Notes under the pieces: model-generated | Seen by the model: the letters and a program-made list of their open reading frames with translations, nothing else | Database searches by the model: none | What the model was told of the DNA's origin: nothing | Program-made: the position numbers and the translations under genes | Shown: positions 27,287-35,477 of the stretch, one piece after another | How the letters are laid out: the number at the start of each line of letters is the position of its first letter | How positions within the stretch are numbered: the first letter of the stretch is position 1 | DNA from: Streptomyces sp. ST2-7A | GTDB lineage: Bacteria; Actinomycetota; Actinomycetes; Streptomycetales; Streptomycetaceae | Assembly (NCBI RefSeq): GCF_021390475.1 | Contig: NZ_JAJUWS010000010.1 | Coordinates: 1-64,000 of the forward strand | Direction of reading: 5' to 3' | Length of the DNA stretch: 64,000 nucleotides

Positions 27287-27696
27287 GCGACCGGAGCGGG
27301 TCGGGCCGGTCGGACGGGCGCGCCGGTCGGACGGGCCGGGGCAGCCCGTCCTCCGGTCACGATCCGGTCGCCCACCACCGACCGGCCGCCGGCCGCCGGC
27401 GGAGATCGCGGCCGGGTCGGCCACGACGGGCGGTCCCGCGTCGAGCGGCCCTCCGGGGCCGGGGGGCCGCCTCCGGGCGCCGGCGGGACGGGGCGGGACG
27501 GGGAAAACGGCCGGAGGCCGTCCGAGGGGACCGGCGAGATCGGACGGCGCCCCGTGAACACCCGCACCGAGCCCCGGGCACGGTCGTCGGGAGCCGGGGG
27601 ACCCTTCCGGAACAGCGGTGCCCGAACACGTCGAACCGAAGGGCTCCGGCATCCACCCGACCGGCCGGACCCCGACGCGCCCGGCGGGGCGCCGGG
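27287..27696. other. Convergent intergenic region, no gene seen
   Basis: 410 nt between the flavin reductase and arfB stops. Contains a 15-nt direct repeat GCCGGTCGGACGGGC near 27306-27337 and GC-rich inverted repeats that may terminate both genes. Confidence 0.45.
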
Positions 27697-28125
27697 TCAG
27701 TCCCAGGCGCCGCCGGACCGTCCACGCTTGGTGTCGCCGCGCCGCTTCTTCTCCCGCAGCCGCCGCTCATTGACACCGCGCGGCACCTTCCGCGCCCGGC
27801 GGGGACGCGGCGGCGGGGCCGTCGCCTCCGCCAGCAGCGCGGCCATCTTCCGTGCGGCGACCTCACGGTTGCGCCACTGCGAACGGTGCTCGGAGGCCGC
27901 CACCGTCAGCACCCCGTCCACCAGCCGGGTGGCCAACCGCTCCAGCGCCCGCTCCCGCCACACCTCCGGCAGGGCAGACGTCGCCGCCAGGTCGAGGCTC
28001 ACCTCGACCCGGCTGTCGGTGGTGTTCACGTGCTGGCCGCCGGGCCCGGAGGAGCGCGAGAAGCGCCACCGCAACTCGGACTCCGGGAGGACGACCGAAC
28101 CGCGGATCACGACTGGCTCGGACAT
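27697..28125 (-). CDS. arfB: Peptidyl-tRNA hydrolase ArfB (YaeJ-type ribosome rescue factor)
   Basis: 142 residues: a class I release-factor catalytic domain with GGQ at 29-31 ([18 protein letters not shown]) and a long basic C-terminal tail (about 100-140, rich in Arg/Lys) that in ArfB enters the empty mRNA channel. It lacks the codon-recognition domain of RF1/RF2, so it should free stalled ribosomes without a stop codon. ATG 28125 with a GGGGG ribosome site. Stands alone, divergent from terD. Confidence 0.92.
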   Translation of the reverse strand: MSEPVVIRGSVVLPESELRWRFSRSSGPGGQHVNTTDSRVEVSLDLAATSALPEVWRERALERLATRLVDGVLTVAASEHRSQWRNREVAARKMAALLAEATAPPPRPRRARKVPRGVNERRLREKKRRGDTKRGRSGGAWD

Positions 28126-28451
28126 GCCCCCATGATTCCCCGTCGGAACCCGCCGACGCATCCCCTTATCCGGCCCCACCGCCCCGAACACCCCGAACAC
28201 CCCGACCGGCGTCCCCTGCCGGCGCCGCACCGCGCACGGGCCGCGCGCCGCACCGCGCCTTTCGGCCCCGGGCCGAAGAGGTTCGGCCATCGCGTCCGTC
28301 CGGGGCGGAACCTCTCCGACCTCACCCGACGTTGGAAACGATGCGGGTAACGTCGTCCGCGAAGGGCCGGGGCGGCGCGGGACACACGCCCCGACCCGCA
28401 CCGGTGAACACGCCGGGACCACAGGACAACAGACACACAAGGGGTTATGTC
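28126..28451. other. Divergent promoter region arfB / terD
   Basis: 326 nt without a gene. The terD-proximal part has the ribosome site AAGGGG at 28439-28444. I could not pick a clear -35/-10 pair. Confidence 0.4.
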
Positions 28452-29027
28452 ATGGTCGTGAGCCTGACCAAGGGCGGAAACGTCTCGCTGACCAAGGAGG
28501 CGCCGGGGCTGACCGCCGTCACCATCGGGCTCGGTTGGGACACCCGCACCACCACCGGGGCCGACTTCGACCTGGACGCCAGCGCCATCGCCGTGGACGC
28601 CGGCAGCAAGGTCGTCTCCCCCGGCCACTTCATCTTCTACAACAACCTCGCCTCGCCCGACCAGGCCATCCAGCACACCGGTGACAACCTCACCGGTGAG
28701 GGCGAGGGCGACGACGAGCAGATCAACGTCTTCCTCGACGGCCTGGGCCAGGATGTCGACAAGATCGTCTTCCCGGTCTCCATCCACCAGGCCGAGGCCC
28801 GTGGCCAGAACTTCGGTCAGGTCCGCAACGCCTACATCCGCGTGGTCAACCAGAACGGCGGCACCGAGATCGCCCGCTACGACCTGAGCGAGGACGCCTC
28901 CACCGAGACCGCCATGGTCTTCGGCGAGCTGTACCGCAACGGCGCCGAGTGGAAGTTCCGCGCCGTGGGCCAGGGTTACGCCTCCGGTCTGGTCGGCATC
29001 GCGCAGGACTACGGCGTCAGCGTCTGA
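28452..29027 (+). CDS. terD: TerD family protein (tellurium resistance / stress)
   Basis: 191-residue Ca-binding TerD-domain protein. Typical features: [40 protein letters not shown] (a metal-coordinating Asp cluster), [20 protein letters not shown], and [20 protein letters not shown]. Proteins of this family bind calcium and are linked to tellurite, oxidative and developmental stress. Start ATG 28452 fits the AAGGGG spacing; the ATG at 28447 is out of frame. Encoded alone, without other ter genes, which is common in streptomycetes with several TerD paralogues. A strong terminator follows. Confidence 0.95.
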   Translation: MVVSLTKGGNVSLTKEAPGLTAVTIGLGWDTRTTTGADFDLDASAIAVDAGSKVVSPGHFIFYNNLASPDQAIQHTGDNLTGEGEGDDEQINVFLDGLGQDVDKIVFPVSIHQAEARGQNFGQVRNAYIRVVNQNGGTEIARYDLSEDASTETAMVFGELYRNGAEWKFRAVGQGYASGLVGIAQDYGVSV

Positions 29028-29090
29028 GACCGCGCACCCACCCCCGGAACGCCGTACCGGCCCACCGGCCGGCGCCGGGGCCGCACCGGG

Positions 29091-29118
29091 AAACGCCCCC
29101 GTTCCGACGGGGGCGTTT
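29091..29118 (+). terminator. terD terminator
   Basis: Perfect 12-bp stem AAACGCCCCCGT (29091-29102 with 29107-29118), loop TCCG, ending in TTT; a textbook intrinsic terminator. Confidence 0.9.
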
Positions 29119-29173
29119 GTCGTGCCGGGGGTGGGTGGGCACCTCCTCGGTGAACCGGAGCGGGGCACTCACC

Positions 29174-29329
29174 TCACACGTCACCGCCCTCCAGGGTGTG
29201 GAGGTGCTCCGCGATGCGCGCGCCGAGGGCCTTCCACCGCTCACCCAACTCCGCGAGACCGGAAGTCGCGTCGGCGGGGTCCTCCTCCCCCTCGGGAACC
29301 GGAGCGGGTACCGGAAGCACCTCGTTCAC
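29174..29329 (-). CDS. Small acidic protein of unknown function
   Basis: 51 residues (VNEVLPVPAPVPEGEEDPAD, then AELGERWKALGARIAEHLHT). GTG 29329 overlaps the TGA of the preceding frameshifted gene (GTGA), so it is the distal member of a two-gene unit. A Pro/Glu-rich half is followed by one amphipathic helix. Not recognised. Lies on the opposite strand to the neighbouring XRE/DUF397 pair. Confidence 0.5.
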   Translation of the reverse strand: MNEVLPVPAPVPEGEEDPADATSGLAELGERWKALGARIAEHLHTLEGGDV

Positions 29330-29576
29330 CGGGCCGCACCCGTCGCCGCGTCGGAGGCGAGGGCGGCCGTCAGGGCCCTGGCCGTCTCCACGTTGCACCG
29401 CCCCAATTCCACGAGAGGGGGTGCGACCGAGGCCAACGGATGGCGGTACCCGCGTCCACGCACAGGGACGGCAGCGTGATGCCGTGCGCCCTCAGCGCGT
29501 CCTCCAACCCGTCGCACACCGCCTCGGCTTCCCCGATCTCGTCGCCCCTGGACCCGTTGTCCTCATCCGTCGTCAT
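29326..29576 (-). pseudogene. Small regulator-associated gene broken by a 1-nt frameshift
   Basis: Starts ATG 29576 (MTTDEDNGSRGDEIGEAEAV) with GAGGGG upstream, reads to LPSLCVDAG, then the sense continues in another frame as YRHPLASVAPPLVELGRCNV and ends ETARALTAALASDAATGAAR. Restoring one G in the GGG run at 29449-29451 joins the halves into an 82-residue protein. The LPSLxVD and LVELGRCN elements are, from memory, typical of small proteins beside XRE/DUF397 loci in Streptomyces. Either a real mutation or a homopolymer sequencing error. Confidence 0.65.
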
Positions 29577-29682
29577 GCCGGCCCCTCCGCATCGCACCGA
29601 TCCGTCCCCCGCAGGAGCGGATCTTCACTATCCGTGCGTTCACCATTACGGAACCGGCGTACTCTCGGATGGGGGTAAGAGG

Positions 29683-29701
29683 TTTCCAAACCGCCTGGAA
29701 A
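29683..29701. promoter_or_regulatory. Inverted repeat before the XRE gene
   Basis: TTTCCA-N7-TGGAAA, 18 nt before the XRE start codon and just after a -10-like TACTCT (29660-29665). A candidate autoregulatory operator. Confidence 0.4.
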
Positions 29702-29718
29702 GCCAGGGGTGCGTGCAC

Positions 29719-30546
29719 GTGATCGATTCATCACCCGAGCCGGCAAACGGTCTTGAGTGGTTCGGGCGAGAACTGAGGGCCGCCCCTGAGCACAAGCGGG
29801 CCAAGCAACGCGATCTGGCGGAGGTCACCGGCTACAAGGAGCCGTACGCATCGAAGGTGAAAAGCGGCAAGACCCTGCCGTCACCCCACTTCGCCGAGGG
29901 GTGCGACCGGTTCTTCAACACCTCCGGGTACTTTGCCCGTCTCCTGACCAGGGCCTCCCAACACGGTCATCCCGAGTGGTTCGTGCCGTACCTGCGACTT
30001 GAGGAAAAGGCCACGCGGGTGCTCGACTTCTCGCCCTTCCTGATCATGGGCATCCCGCAGACCCCGGCGTACGCGGAGGCCCTGTTCCGAGCCGCCCATC
30101 CCAGGGACGCCGACGAGGTGATCAAGGAGAAGGTCGCCGCGCGACTTCGACGGCGAATCGCCCTCGAACAACCCTCTCCACCGCTGCTGTGGGTGGTACT
30201 GGATGAGTCGTGCCTGCGACGCGCAGGTTGGCGGACGCGAGGCCATGCGCAACCAGATGGAACATCTCCTACGCGAAGCCGAAGGGCCGAATGCGACCAT
30301 CCAAGTACTGCCGTACGACTCGGGGGCCCCGGCAGCGGCGGAAGCGTTTACGCTTCTGACATTCGAGGACGATGAGGACGCGGCGCCGGTCCTCTACTCG
30401 GAGGCCAGGGGTTGGGTCGCGTGATCGACTCGGCGTCTATCGTGAGAACGGGCACCGATCGGTACGAGCGCCTACGCGCTGACTCCCTGTCACCCAGGAA
30501 GTCCCTCGACGCGCTTCACGAGGCGATGAAGGAGTACACACGATGA
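29719..30546 (+). pseudogene. XRE-family regulator (HTH plus DUF5753) with two compensating frameshifts
   Basis: N-terminal helix-turn-helix (about residues 12-70, RDLAEVTGYKEPYASKVKSG) followed by a DUF5753 effector domain. The sense frame runs from GTG 29719 to about 30222 (VVLDESCLRR), shifts to QVGGREAMRNQMEHLLREAE through YSEARGW at about 30415, then returns to the first frame as VIDSASIVRTGTDRYERLRA and stops at 30546 with KEYTR. One extra base near 30220-30224 and one missing G in the run near 30414-30416 would explain it. Repaired length is 275 residues, normal for the family. ATGA overlap with the DUF397 gene. Confidence 0.8.
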
Positions 30547-30764
30547 GCACCGTGAACGGCGAGCCGACGACATGGGTCAAGTCCACTCATAGCAGCGGAG
30601 ACGGCGGGCAGTGCGTCGAGTGGGCACCCGATGGGGCTCGGGCCCGGGGCCTCGTCCCCGTCCGGGACAGCAAGAACCCCGGGGGCCCCCATCTGCACCT
30701 CACCCCCACCGGCTGGACCGGCTTCGTCACCGCCCTGCGCAACGGCGACCTCGACCCCGCCTGA
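30543..30764 (+). CDS. DUF397 domain protein
   Basis: 73 residues with the standard DUF397 pattern: WVKSTHSSGDGGQCVEWA, VPVRDSKNPGGPHLHLTP, and WTGFVTALRNGDLD. DUF397 proteins are the usual small partners of XRE/DUF5753 regulators in streptomycetes (BldB-Abaa-like family) and are thought to modulate them. ATG 30543 overlaps the regulator's stop (ATGA), so they are translationally coupled, which argues that the frameshifted regulator was recently intact. A hairpin follows. Confidence 0.93.
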   Translation: MSTVNGEPTTWVKSTHSSGDGGQCVEWAPDGARARGLVPVRDSKNPGGPHLHLTPTGWTGFVTALRNGDLDPA

Positions 30765-30784
30765 CCCGCTCCCCCACTGCCATG

Positions 30785-30814
30785 GAGACCCCTCAAGCAC
30801 CCCTCGGGGGGTCT
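30785..30814 (+). terminator. Hairpin after the DUF397 gene
   Basis: GAGACCCC (30785-30792) pairs with GGGGTCTC (30807-30814) across a 14-nt loop; T-containing run after it. Confidence 0.6.
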
Positions 30815-30851
30815 CTTCCCGTGACTCCCCCGCCCACCGCCTGCCCAGCCC

Positions 30852-31241
30852 CTACACGGCCTCCGGGAACTCCTCCGGCATCGGCCGCAGCGACCGGGCG
30901 GGCAGGATCGGGCGGCAGGAGAGCGTGTAGCGAACGGCCACCGTGCCACCCCCGCCGCCCATCCGGTCCACCACGTCCACGAGGAACCGCACCGGCCGCC
31001 CGGCGGCCAGCAGCGCCGCCCGGCCCTCCCGGTGCCGGCGGTCGGCCGGCCAACCGTGCAGCGAGGAGGGGGAGCTCTCACCCCCCTCCGAGCCCGGGGT
31101 CTCGGCCAGCCGCCCCGCCCACTCCTGCAACCAGCGCAGGGCCAGACGCGGGGAACCGACCGAGCGGCTCGCGAGCACCCACTCGCCCTGCGACTCCAGA
31201 CACCGGGCGATCACCTCGCACCGGAACACGCCCGCCCTCAT
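30852..31241 (-). CDS. Hypothetical protein
   Basis: 129 residues opening MRAGVFRCEVIARCLESQGE, with Arg-rich helices (RLALRWLQEWAGRLAE), a Gly-rich loop (MGGGGGTVAV) and the strand VRFLVDVVDR. No signal peptide or membrane segment. I do not recognise the family. ATG 31241 is chosen; a GTG eight codons upstream (31265) is possible. Convergent with the DUF397 gene. Confidence 0.55.
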   Translation of the reverse strand: MRAGVFRCEVIARCLESQGEWVLASRSVGSPRLALRWLQEWAGRLAETPGSEGGESSPSSLHGWPADRRHREGRAALLAAGRPVRFLVDVVDRMGGGGGTVAVRYTLSCRPILPARSLRPMPEEFPEAV

Positions 31242-31638
31242 CGGCCCCGCCCCCGGGAGACACACGGGGAAACGGCACCCCGTACCCGGCCGGGCATGAA
31301 CTTACAGCACCATTCCGAGATGATGTGATTTTCTTTCACTTTCGCTCCACGCCAGCCTTCCTCACCCTACCGAGTGATTCCCGGTGATTCATTCCCCTCT
31401 GTCACCAGAAAAACACGGAACGCGCGCTCCCGGAAAAAATCGAGCCCCCGTCTCACGTTCCGGAAGAGTCGAACACACCCCCTTTCTTTCACCCGAAACC
31501 CCACCCCTCCGACATCCGGTGACCACGAGAAGGGAAGCCCGTCTCGAGCCCCGGACCGAGGGACGTCTCGACGATCGAGGGGGAGGACTCGCGGGGAACA
31601 CGCTTCCTTCTGCCGACCCACATCCGGGAACTCCGGCG
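31242..31638. other. Relatively AT-rich intergenic stretch
   Basis: About 400 nt whose left half (31300-31500) is clearly lower in GC than the window average. Short open frames on both strands have no ribosome sites or recognisable products. It may be remnant DNA from an insertion. Confidence 0.45.
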
Positions 31639-32688
31639 TCAAGGGTGCATGACGATCTTTCCCACGTGCTCCCGACGGGCGAGTTCCTCCTGTGTGCGAG
31701 CGGCCTGCTCCAGGGGAAACGTCGCGGCGACAACGGGTTGGATTCCGGCCCGCCGGGCCAGGTCCACGAGCAGGTCGAAATGCCGGGGCGCATGCATCGC
31801 GGAACCGATGATCCGATTGTTGTGCAGGTAGAGACGACGCACATCGAAGTTCACGTCGTACCCGCCGAGCGCACCGGCCACGACCCACCGGCCACCTTCG
31901 CGCAGCAATGGAAGTCCTTCTCCCGAAAAGTCACCGGCGATGACATCGAGCACGATGTCGATGCCCTCCGGCGCCACGGTACGGATCTGCTCGACGATGC
32001 CCTGCGCGCGGTCGACGACATGGTGGGCGCCCGCCTCGCGTACCGAGTCGATTTTGGATCCGCTGCTGATGGCGAGTACCCGCGCACCGCGCTCCCGGGC
32101 GAGCTGGACCAGCGCGAGGCCGACTCCGCCGGAGGCCCCCGAGACCACGACGGTCCCGCCCTCCTCCGCCCCTCCCCGCTCGATCATGCCCAGGGCCGTT
32201 CCATAGGCGATGGGCAGTGCGGCGAGTTGTTCGTCCGTGAGCGGTGATTCGGTCACATCGTGCACCCGCTCCATCGGCACGGTGACGTACTCGGCGTAAC
32301 CACCGTCGCGTTCGCTCCCCATCAGACCCACCGGGTTCGCGCCCGGCCCCCCGGAGTCGTGGATCGCCGGGTCGACGAGCATCCGGCGACCGAGAAGACT
32401 CTCCTCCGCGTCGACACCGACCGCGACGACACGACCCACCACATCGGCCCCCTGAATCCGGGGGAAATCGATCGGTCCCCGCCAGCCCGACAGCGCGTCC
32501 GGGGCCCCCGGGCGACCGTAGGACCCCTCGCGGGTCCACAGATCGGTGTTGTTCAGCGCCACCGCGCCGACCCGCACCAGCACCTCCCCTTCCCGCGGAA
32601 CGGGTACGGCCACCTCCACCAACTCGAGACGTTCCGGTCCTCCGTGCTCCGTGATCCGCACCGCCCGGATGGTTCCGGGGACCTCCAT
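31639..32688 (-). CDS. Zinc-type alcohol dehydrogenase-like oxidoreductase (quinone reductase family)
   Basis: 349-residue medium-chain reductase. N-terminal GroES-like domain (VLVRVGAVALNNTDLWTREG at about 40-59) and a Rossmann NADPH site VVVSGASGGVGLALVQLA (about 180-197). The usual structural-zinc Cys cluster is absent, so it belongs to the zinc-independent quinone reductase side of the family. Substrate unknown. ATG 32688 has AGGAG upstream. Divergent from a TetR gene with two operator-like repeats between them: a typical repressor/oxidoreductase pair induced by an electrophile or lipophilic compound. Confidence 0.87.
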   Translation of the reverse strand: MEVPGTIRAVRITEHGGPERLELVEVAVPVPREGEVLVRVGAVALNNTDLWTREGSYGRPGAPDALSGWRGPIDFPRIQGADVVGRVVAVGVDAEESLLGRRMLVDPAIHDSGGPGANPVGLMGSERDGGYAEYVTVPMERVHDVTESPLTDEQLAALPIAYGTALGMIERGGAEEGGTVVVSGASGGVGLALVQLARERGARVLAISSGSKIDSVREAGAHHVVDRAQGIVEQIRTVAPEGIDIVLDVIAGDFSGEGLPLLREGGRWVVAGALGGYDVNFDVRRLYLHNNRIIGSAMHAPRHFDLLVDLARRAGIQPVVAATFPLEQAARTQEELARREHVGKIVMHP

Positions 32689-32706
32689 CACACGTCTCCT
32701 CACAAG

Positions 32707-32750
32707 TACACTGATCGGTGAACTTTTCCCATGGTATACAGATCGGTAAA
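32707..32750. promoter_or_regulatory. Tandem TetR-type operators
   Basis: Two related 16-mers, TACACTGATCGGTGAA (32707-32722) and TATACAGATCGGTAAA (32735-32750), 28 nt apart. The first contains the near-palindrome CACTGATCGGTG. They fill the space between the oxidoreductase and TetR starts. Confidence 0.65.
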
Positions 32751-32759
32751 GAGCGCTCG

Positions 32760-33338
32760 ATGCAGGAAGCACAACCCATGACACCGGCCGGCCGCCGCAT
32801 CCTGGCCGCCGCCGAGGAGTTGTTCTACAACCGCGGAATCACAGCGGTGGGCGTGGATCTGATCGCCGAGCGCTCGGGCGTGACCAAGCGCACCCTGTAC
32901 AACCGTTTCGGCTCGAAGGACCACCTCGTGGCGGTCTACCTCGCGGAACGCGACCAGCACTGGCGAGCTCTCGTCCGTCAAGCCGTCGAAGCCTGTGAAC
33001 AGCCCGCTGACGCCGTCCTCGCCCCCTTCGACGTACTACGGACCTGGACCGACACACACACCCGTGGATGCGCCTTCGTCAACGCGCTGGCCGAACTCCC
33101 GGACCCCGATCATCCCGCGCGGCGCATCGCCGTGGATCAAAAGCTCTGGCTACTGAACCTGTTCGAGGAGCTCGCCGCGGAGGCCGGCTGCTCGGACCCC
33201 GCGACCCTCGCCACTCGACTCCTCCTGCTGCACGAAGGCGCCCTCACCACACAGCCACTCCGGATCGGCACTCTCCCGGAAAGCATCGATCTGGCGCGCA
33301 CCCTCGTTCGACTCGCCCTGCCATCCCACCCGCGTTGA
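32760..33338 (+). CDS. TetR family transcriptional regulator
   Basis: 192 residues: N-terminal TetR helix-turn-helix (about 8-55: GRRILAAAEELFYNRGI, VDLIAERSGVTKRTLYNRFG) and an all-helical ligand domain. The helix TRGCAFVNALAELPDPDHPA (about 101-120) resembles the AefR/YcdC-like group. Start ATG 32760 is used; MTPAGRR at 32778 is the alternative. Divergent from the quinone-reductase-like gene, which it probably represses through the two repeats between them. Confidence 0.9.
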   Translation: MQEAQPMTPAGRRILAAAEELFYNRGITAVGVDLIAERSGVTKRTLYNRFGSKDHLVAVYLAERDQHWRALVRQAVEACEQPADAVLAPFDVLRTWTDTHTRGCAFVNALAELPDPDHPARRIAVDQKLWLLNLFEELAAEAGCSDPATLATRLLLLHEGALTTQPLRIGTLPESIDLARTLVRLALPSHPR

Positions 33339-33589
33339 TCTGTCACCGGAATGCCGCCTGCCTCACACCTTGCGTGCGGCGGGCAGCATTTGCCGACAGG
33401 TCAACATTCCCTCCACGATCACCCGGCCGAAACGTCGTTACTTTTTCATCCGGTTACTTTCTCGGGTGAGCCGGAAGAGACTCCGAAGAGGCGGGTGCAC
33501 CCGAGCGTGTGAAGGGGGCGCCGAGCAGAGCCTGGCGGGCGTTTCCGGGAAGGAAGACGTTCCCGCCCGGGGCGGGAGCGAGGTAGTCC

Positions 33590-33766
33590 TCAGCCCAGGG
33601 ACCAGGTGCCGACCTCCCGGTAGGCGGAGTCGTGGATGGTTTCGGAGCGTTCCTCGTCGAGGCGGTAATGCTTGAGGTTGCCGGCCCAGTACCGCAGGAT
33701 CCGACCCAACTCCTCCTCCGTCCCACCGGTCAATTCGTCCGTGTCGATGTCGATGTGGAATTTCAT
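33590..33766 (-). CDS. Small conserved-looking protein, 58 residues
   Basis: MKFHIDIDTDELTGGTEEEL, a central GRILRYWAGNLKHYRLDEE and an end ETIHDSAYREVGTWSLG. ATG 33766 has AAAGGGATGG upstream, and the codons are well biased. I recall similar 55-70-residue proteins in streptomycetes, often beside mobile or regulatory genes, but no function. No membrane segment, no Cys. Convergent with tetR, followed on the other strand by a MerR gene. Confidence 0.65.
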   Translation of the reverse strand: MKFHIDIDTDELTGGTEEELGRILRYWAGNLKHYRLDEERSETIHDSAYREVGTWSLG

Positions 33767-33900
33767 GCCATCCCTTTCACCGGGTCACATTCCACTTCAA
33801 CTTTATCCTTGAAGTGCTTCTGGAGACCCCGAAGTTGATTTCGTCCGGGGATCGCCGGAGACTCCGTCGGAAAGTCTCCAACCGGGGTGGAGGGCGTGGG

Positions 33901-34626
33901 ATGAGGCCGGTGGACCTGGCGCGGCGGGCGGGGGTGGCCGTGCAGACCGTGCGGAACCTGGAGGCGGCCGGGGTGCTGCCCGCCGCCGCGAGAACCCCTG
34001 CCGGGTACCGCCGGGCGCTACTCACCCACCGCGCGCTGGTGGTCGGGCACGGCCACGTCACCGCCCGGGCCGTGATGGTCGCCGTCGGCCGGGACGACGT
34101 GTCCGGGGCGTTGGCGCTGATCGACGCGAGTCACGCGGCGGCGCACGCGGAGCGGCGGTCACTGGAGGAGATCGAGGCGGCCCTGACCCCCCTCGCCGGC
34201 TCCTCCCCCGGCGACGGTTCATCCGGTTCGTCCGCCGGTGGCCTTCCCATCGGCGGGGTGGCCCGCCTGCTGGGGGTACGGCCGTCCGCCCTTCGCGTGT
34301 GGGAGCGGGCCGGGTTGCTCGCGCCGACCCGGCGGCGAGGCACCGGATACCGGGTGTACGCGGCCCGGGACGTGCGGGACGCCCGGGTCGTCCACCTGCT
34401 GCGTCGGGGTGGGTACTCCCTCGCCCGCATCCGTCCCGTGGTCGAGGAGGTGCGCGGGGCCGGCGGTCCCGGGGCCCTGCGCGCCGCACTGGCGGATTGC
34501 GGGGCCGCTCTGCACGCCCGGACGCGGGCGATGGTGGCCGGAGCGGCACGGCTTCACTCCCACTTGGAGGCTCTGGAGGCCGGTGGGGCCCCCGGAGCCG
34601 TCGAGGGAGCGACGCCCGCCGGGTGA
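33901..34626 (+). CDS. Regulator with two MerR-type DNA-binding domains
   Basis: 241 residues carrying two MerR-like helix-turn-helix modules in one chain: RPVDLARRAGVAVQTVRNLE (2-21) and PIGGVARLLGVRPSALRVWE (116-135), joined by a helical linker and a Ser/Gly-rich spacer. The first module is short after TPAGYR (36), suggesting a small deletion in its wing. The C-terminus is a predicted coiled coil. Tandem-MerR proteins are known in actinobacteria; the target is unknown. ATG 33901 has GGAGGG upstream. A MerR-type promoter is found 2.4 kb downstream before an oxidoreductase gene. Confidence 0.82.
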   Translation: MRPVDLARRAGVAVQTVRNLEAAGVLPAAARTPAGYRRALLTHRALVVGHGHVTARAVMVAVGRDDVSGALALIDASHAAAHAERRSLEEIEAALTPLAGSSPGDGSSGSSAGGLPIGGVARLLGVRPSALRVWERAGLLAPTRRRGTGYRVYAARDVRDARVVHLLRRGGYSLARIRPVVEEVRGAGGPGALRAALADCGAALHARTRAMVAGAARLHSHLEALEAGGAPGAVEGATPAG

Positions 34627-34702
34627 CCTCCCCCGCCGCCCTCACCGCCCCGTCGCCCACGCCCCGCCCGACCGAGCCCGGCCGGCGTGGGAGCATCGGG
34701 GG

Positions 34703-35200
34703 GTGCTCGACATCGGCTACGCGCTCTCCTCCCGCTTCCCCGACCCGCCGCAGACCGACTACCGGCGGGCCGACGTCAAGGCGTTGCGCCACGACCTGTT
34801 CTCCGGGGACGTGTACCTGGCCGACACCGAGCGGGACGAGGAGTTGGCGACCGCGCGCGGCTGGGTGCCGGTGCTGGACTTCGCGTGGGCGCTGTGCGAC
34901 ATCGCCGAGCGGCTGGACCGGGACCCGATGGGGAGTCGGGCGGCGCGTCCGCAGCGGGCCGCGCTGGACTTCCCGGAGTCGGCGGACGTGTGGCTGTTCG
35001 TGCGGCGGTTCGGGCACGTGGACATCGCCCCCGAGCACCCCTCGCCCGATCAGCCGGCGCTGTCGGTGCACCACGCCGAACTGCGCCGGGAGGCGCGGGA
35101 CTTCCTGCACGACCTGCTGGCGGACCTCGCCGACATGCACGATGACCTGGCCGAGAACCCGGTGGTGTGGGACCTGCGGGCCCGCTTCCCCCGCGTCTGA
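34703..35200 (+). CDS. Conserved hypothetical protein
   Basis: 165 residues starting LDIGYALSSRFPDPPQTDYR, mainly helical, acidic, with the stretches ADVKALRHDLFSGDVYLAD, WVPVLDFAWALCDIAERLDR and an end ENPVVWDLRARFPRV. No signal peptide or membrane segment. The Asp/Glu-rich repeats and size recall immunity or small regulatory proteins, but I cannot assign a family. GTG 34703 is the earliest start in good codon bias. A tandem repeat begins 21 nt after the stop. Confidence 0.7.
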   Translation: MLDIGYALSSRFPDPPQTDYRRADVKALRHDLFSGDVYLADTERDEELATARGWVPVLDFAWALCDIAERLDRDPMGSRAARPQRAALDFPESADVWLFVRRFGHVDIAPEHPSPDQPALSVHHAELRREARDFLHDLLADLADMHDDLAENPVVWDLRARFPRV

Positions 35201-35221
35201 GCACGCCGGGACGCCCGGGGC

Positions 35222-35297
35222 GCCGGCTCCGGCGCGGGATGCCGGCTCCGGCGCGGGATGCCGGCTCCGGCGCGGGATGCCGGCTCCGGCGCGGGAT
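35222..35297. repeat. Four perfect tandem copies of a 19-nt unit
   Basis: Unit GCCGGCTCCGGCGCGGGAT at 35222-35240, 35241-35259, 35260-35278 and 35279-35297, then a partial copy. Each unit contains the small hairpin GCCGG-CTCC... GGC. Non-coding, between a hypothetical gene and the pentapeptide gene. Confidence 0.95.
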
Positions 35298-35477
35298 GCC
35301 GGCCCGGCAGTCGTCGGTCCGGCCGTGGGCATCTCCCGTCGGCGGACGAGGTGTCGGACGAAGCCCGTCACCGGCCGTCGCACCGGCGCTCGTCCGGCCC
35401 CCCGGCCATCCGCGGGGTTCCGGCCGCCGGCCCGTCGCCGCCCGCAGCGACCGGCCCCGACCGGGGCCCGGGGCCCC

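Noticed and set aside
35222..35297. CRISPR array
   Set aside because: Repeats are directly tandem without spacers; no CRISPR-like repeat-spacer pattern or cas gene occurs in the window.
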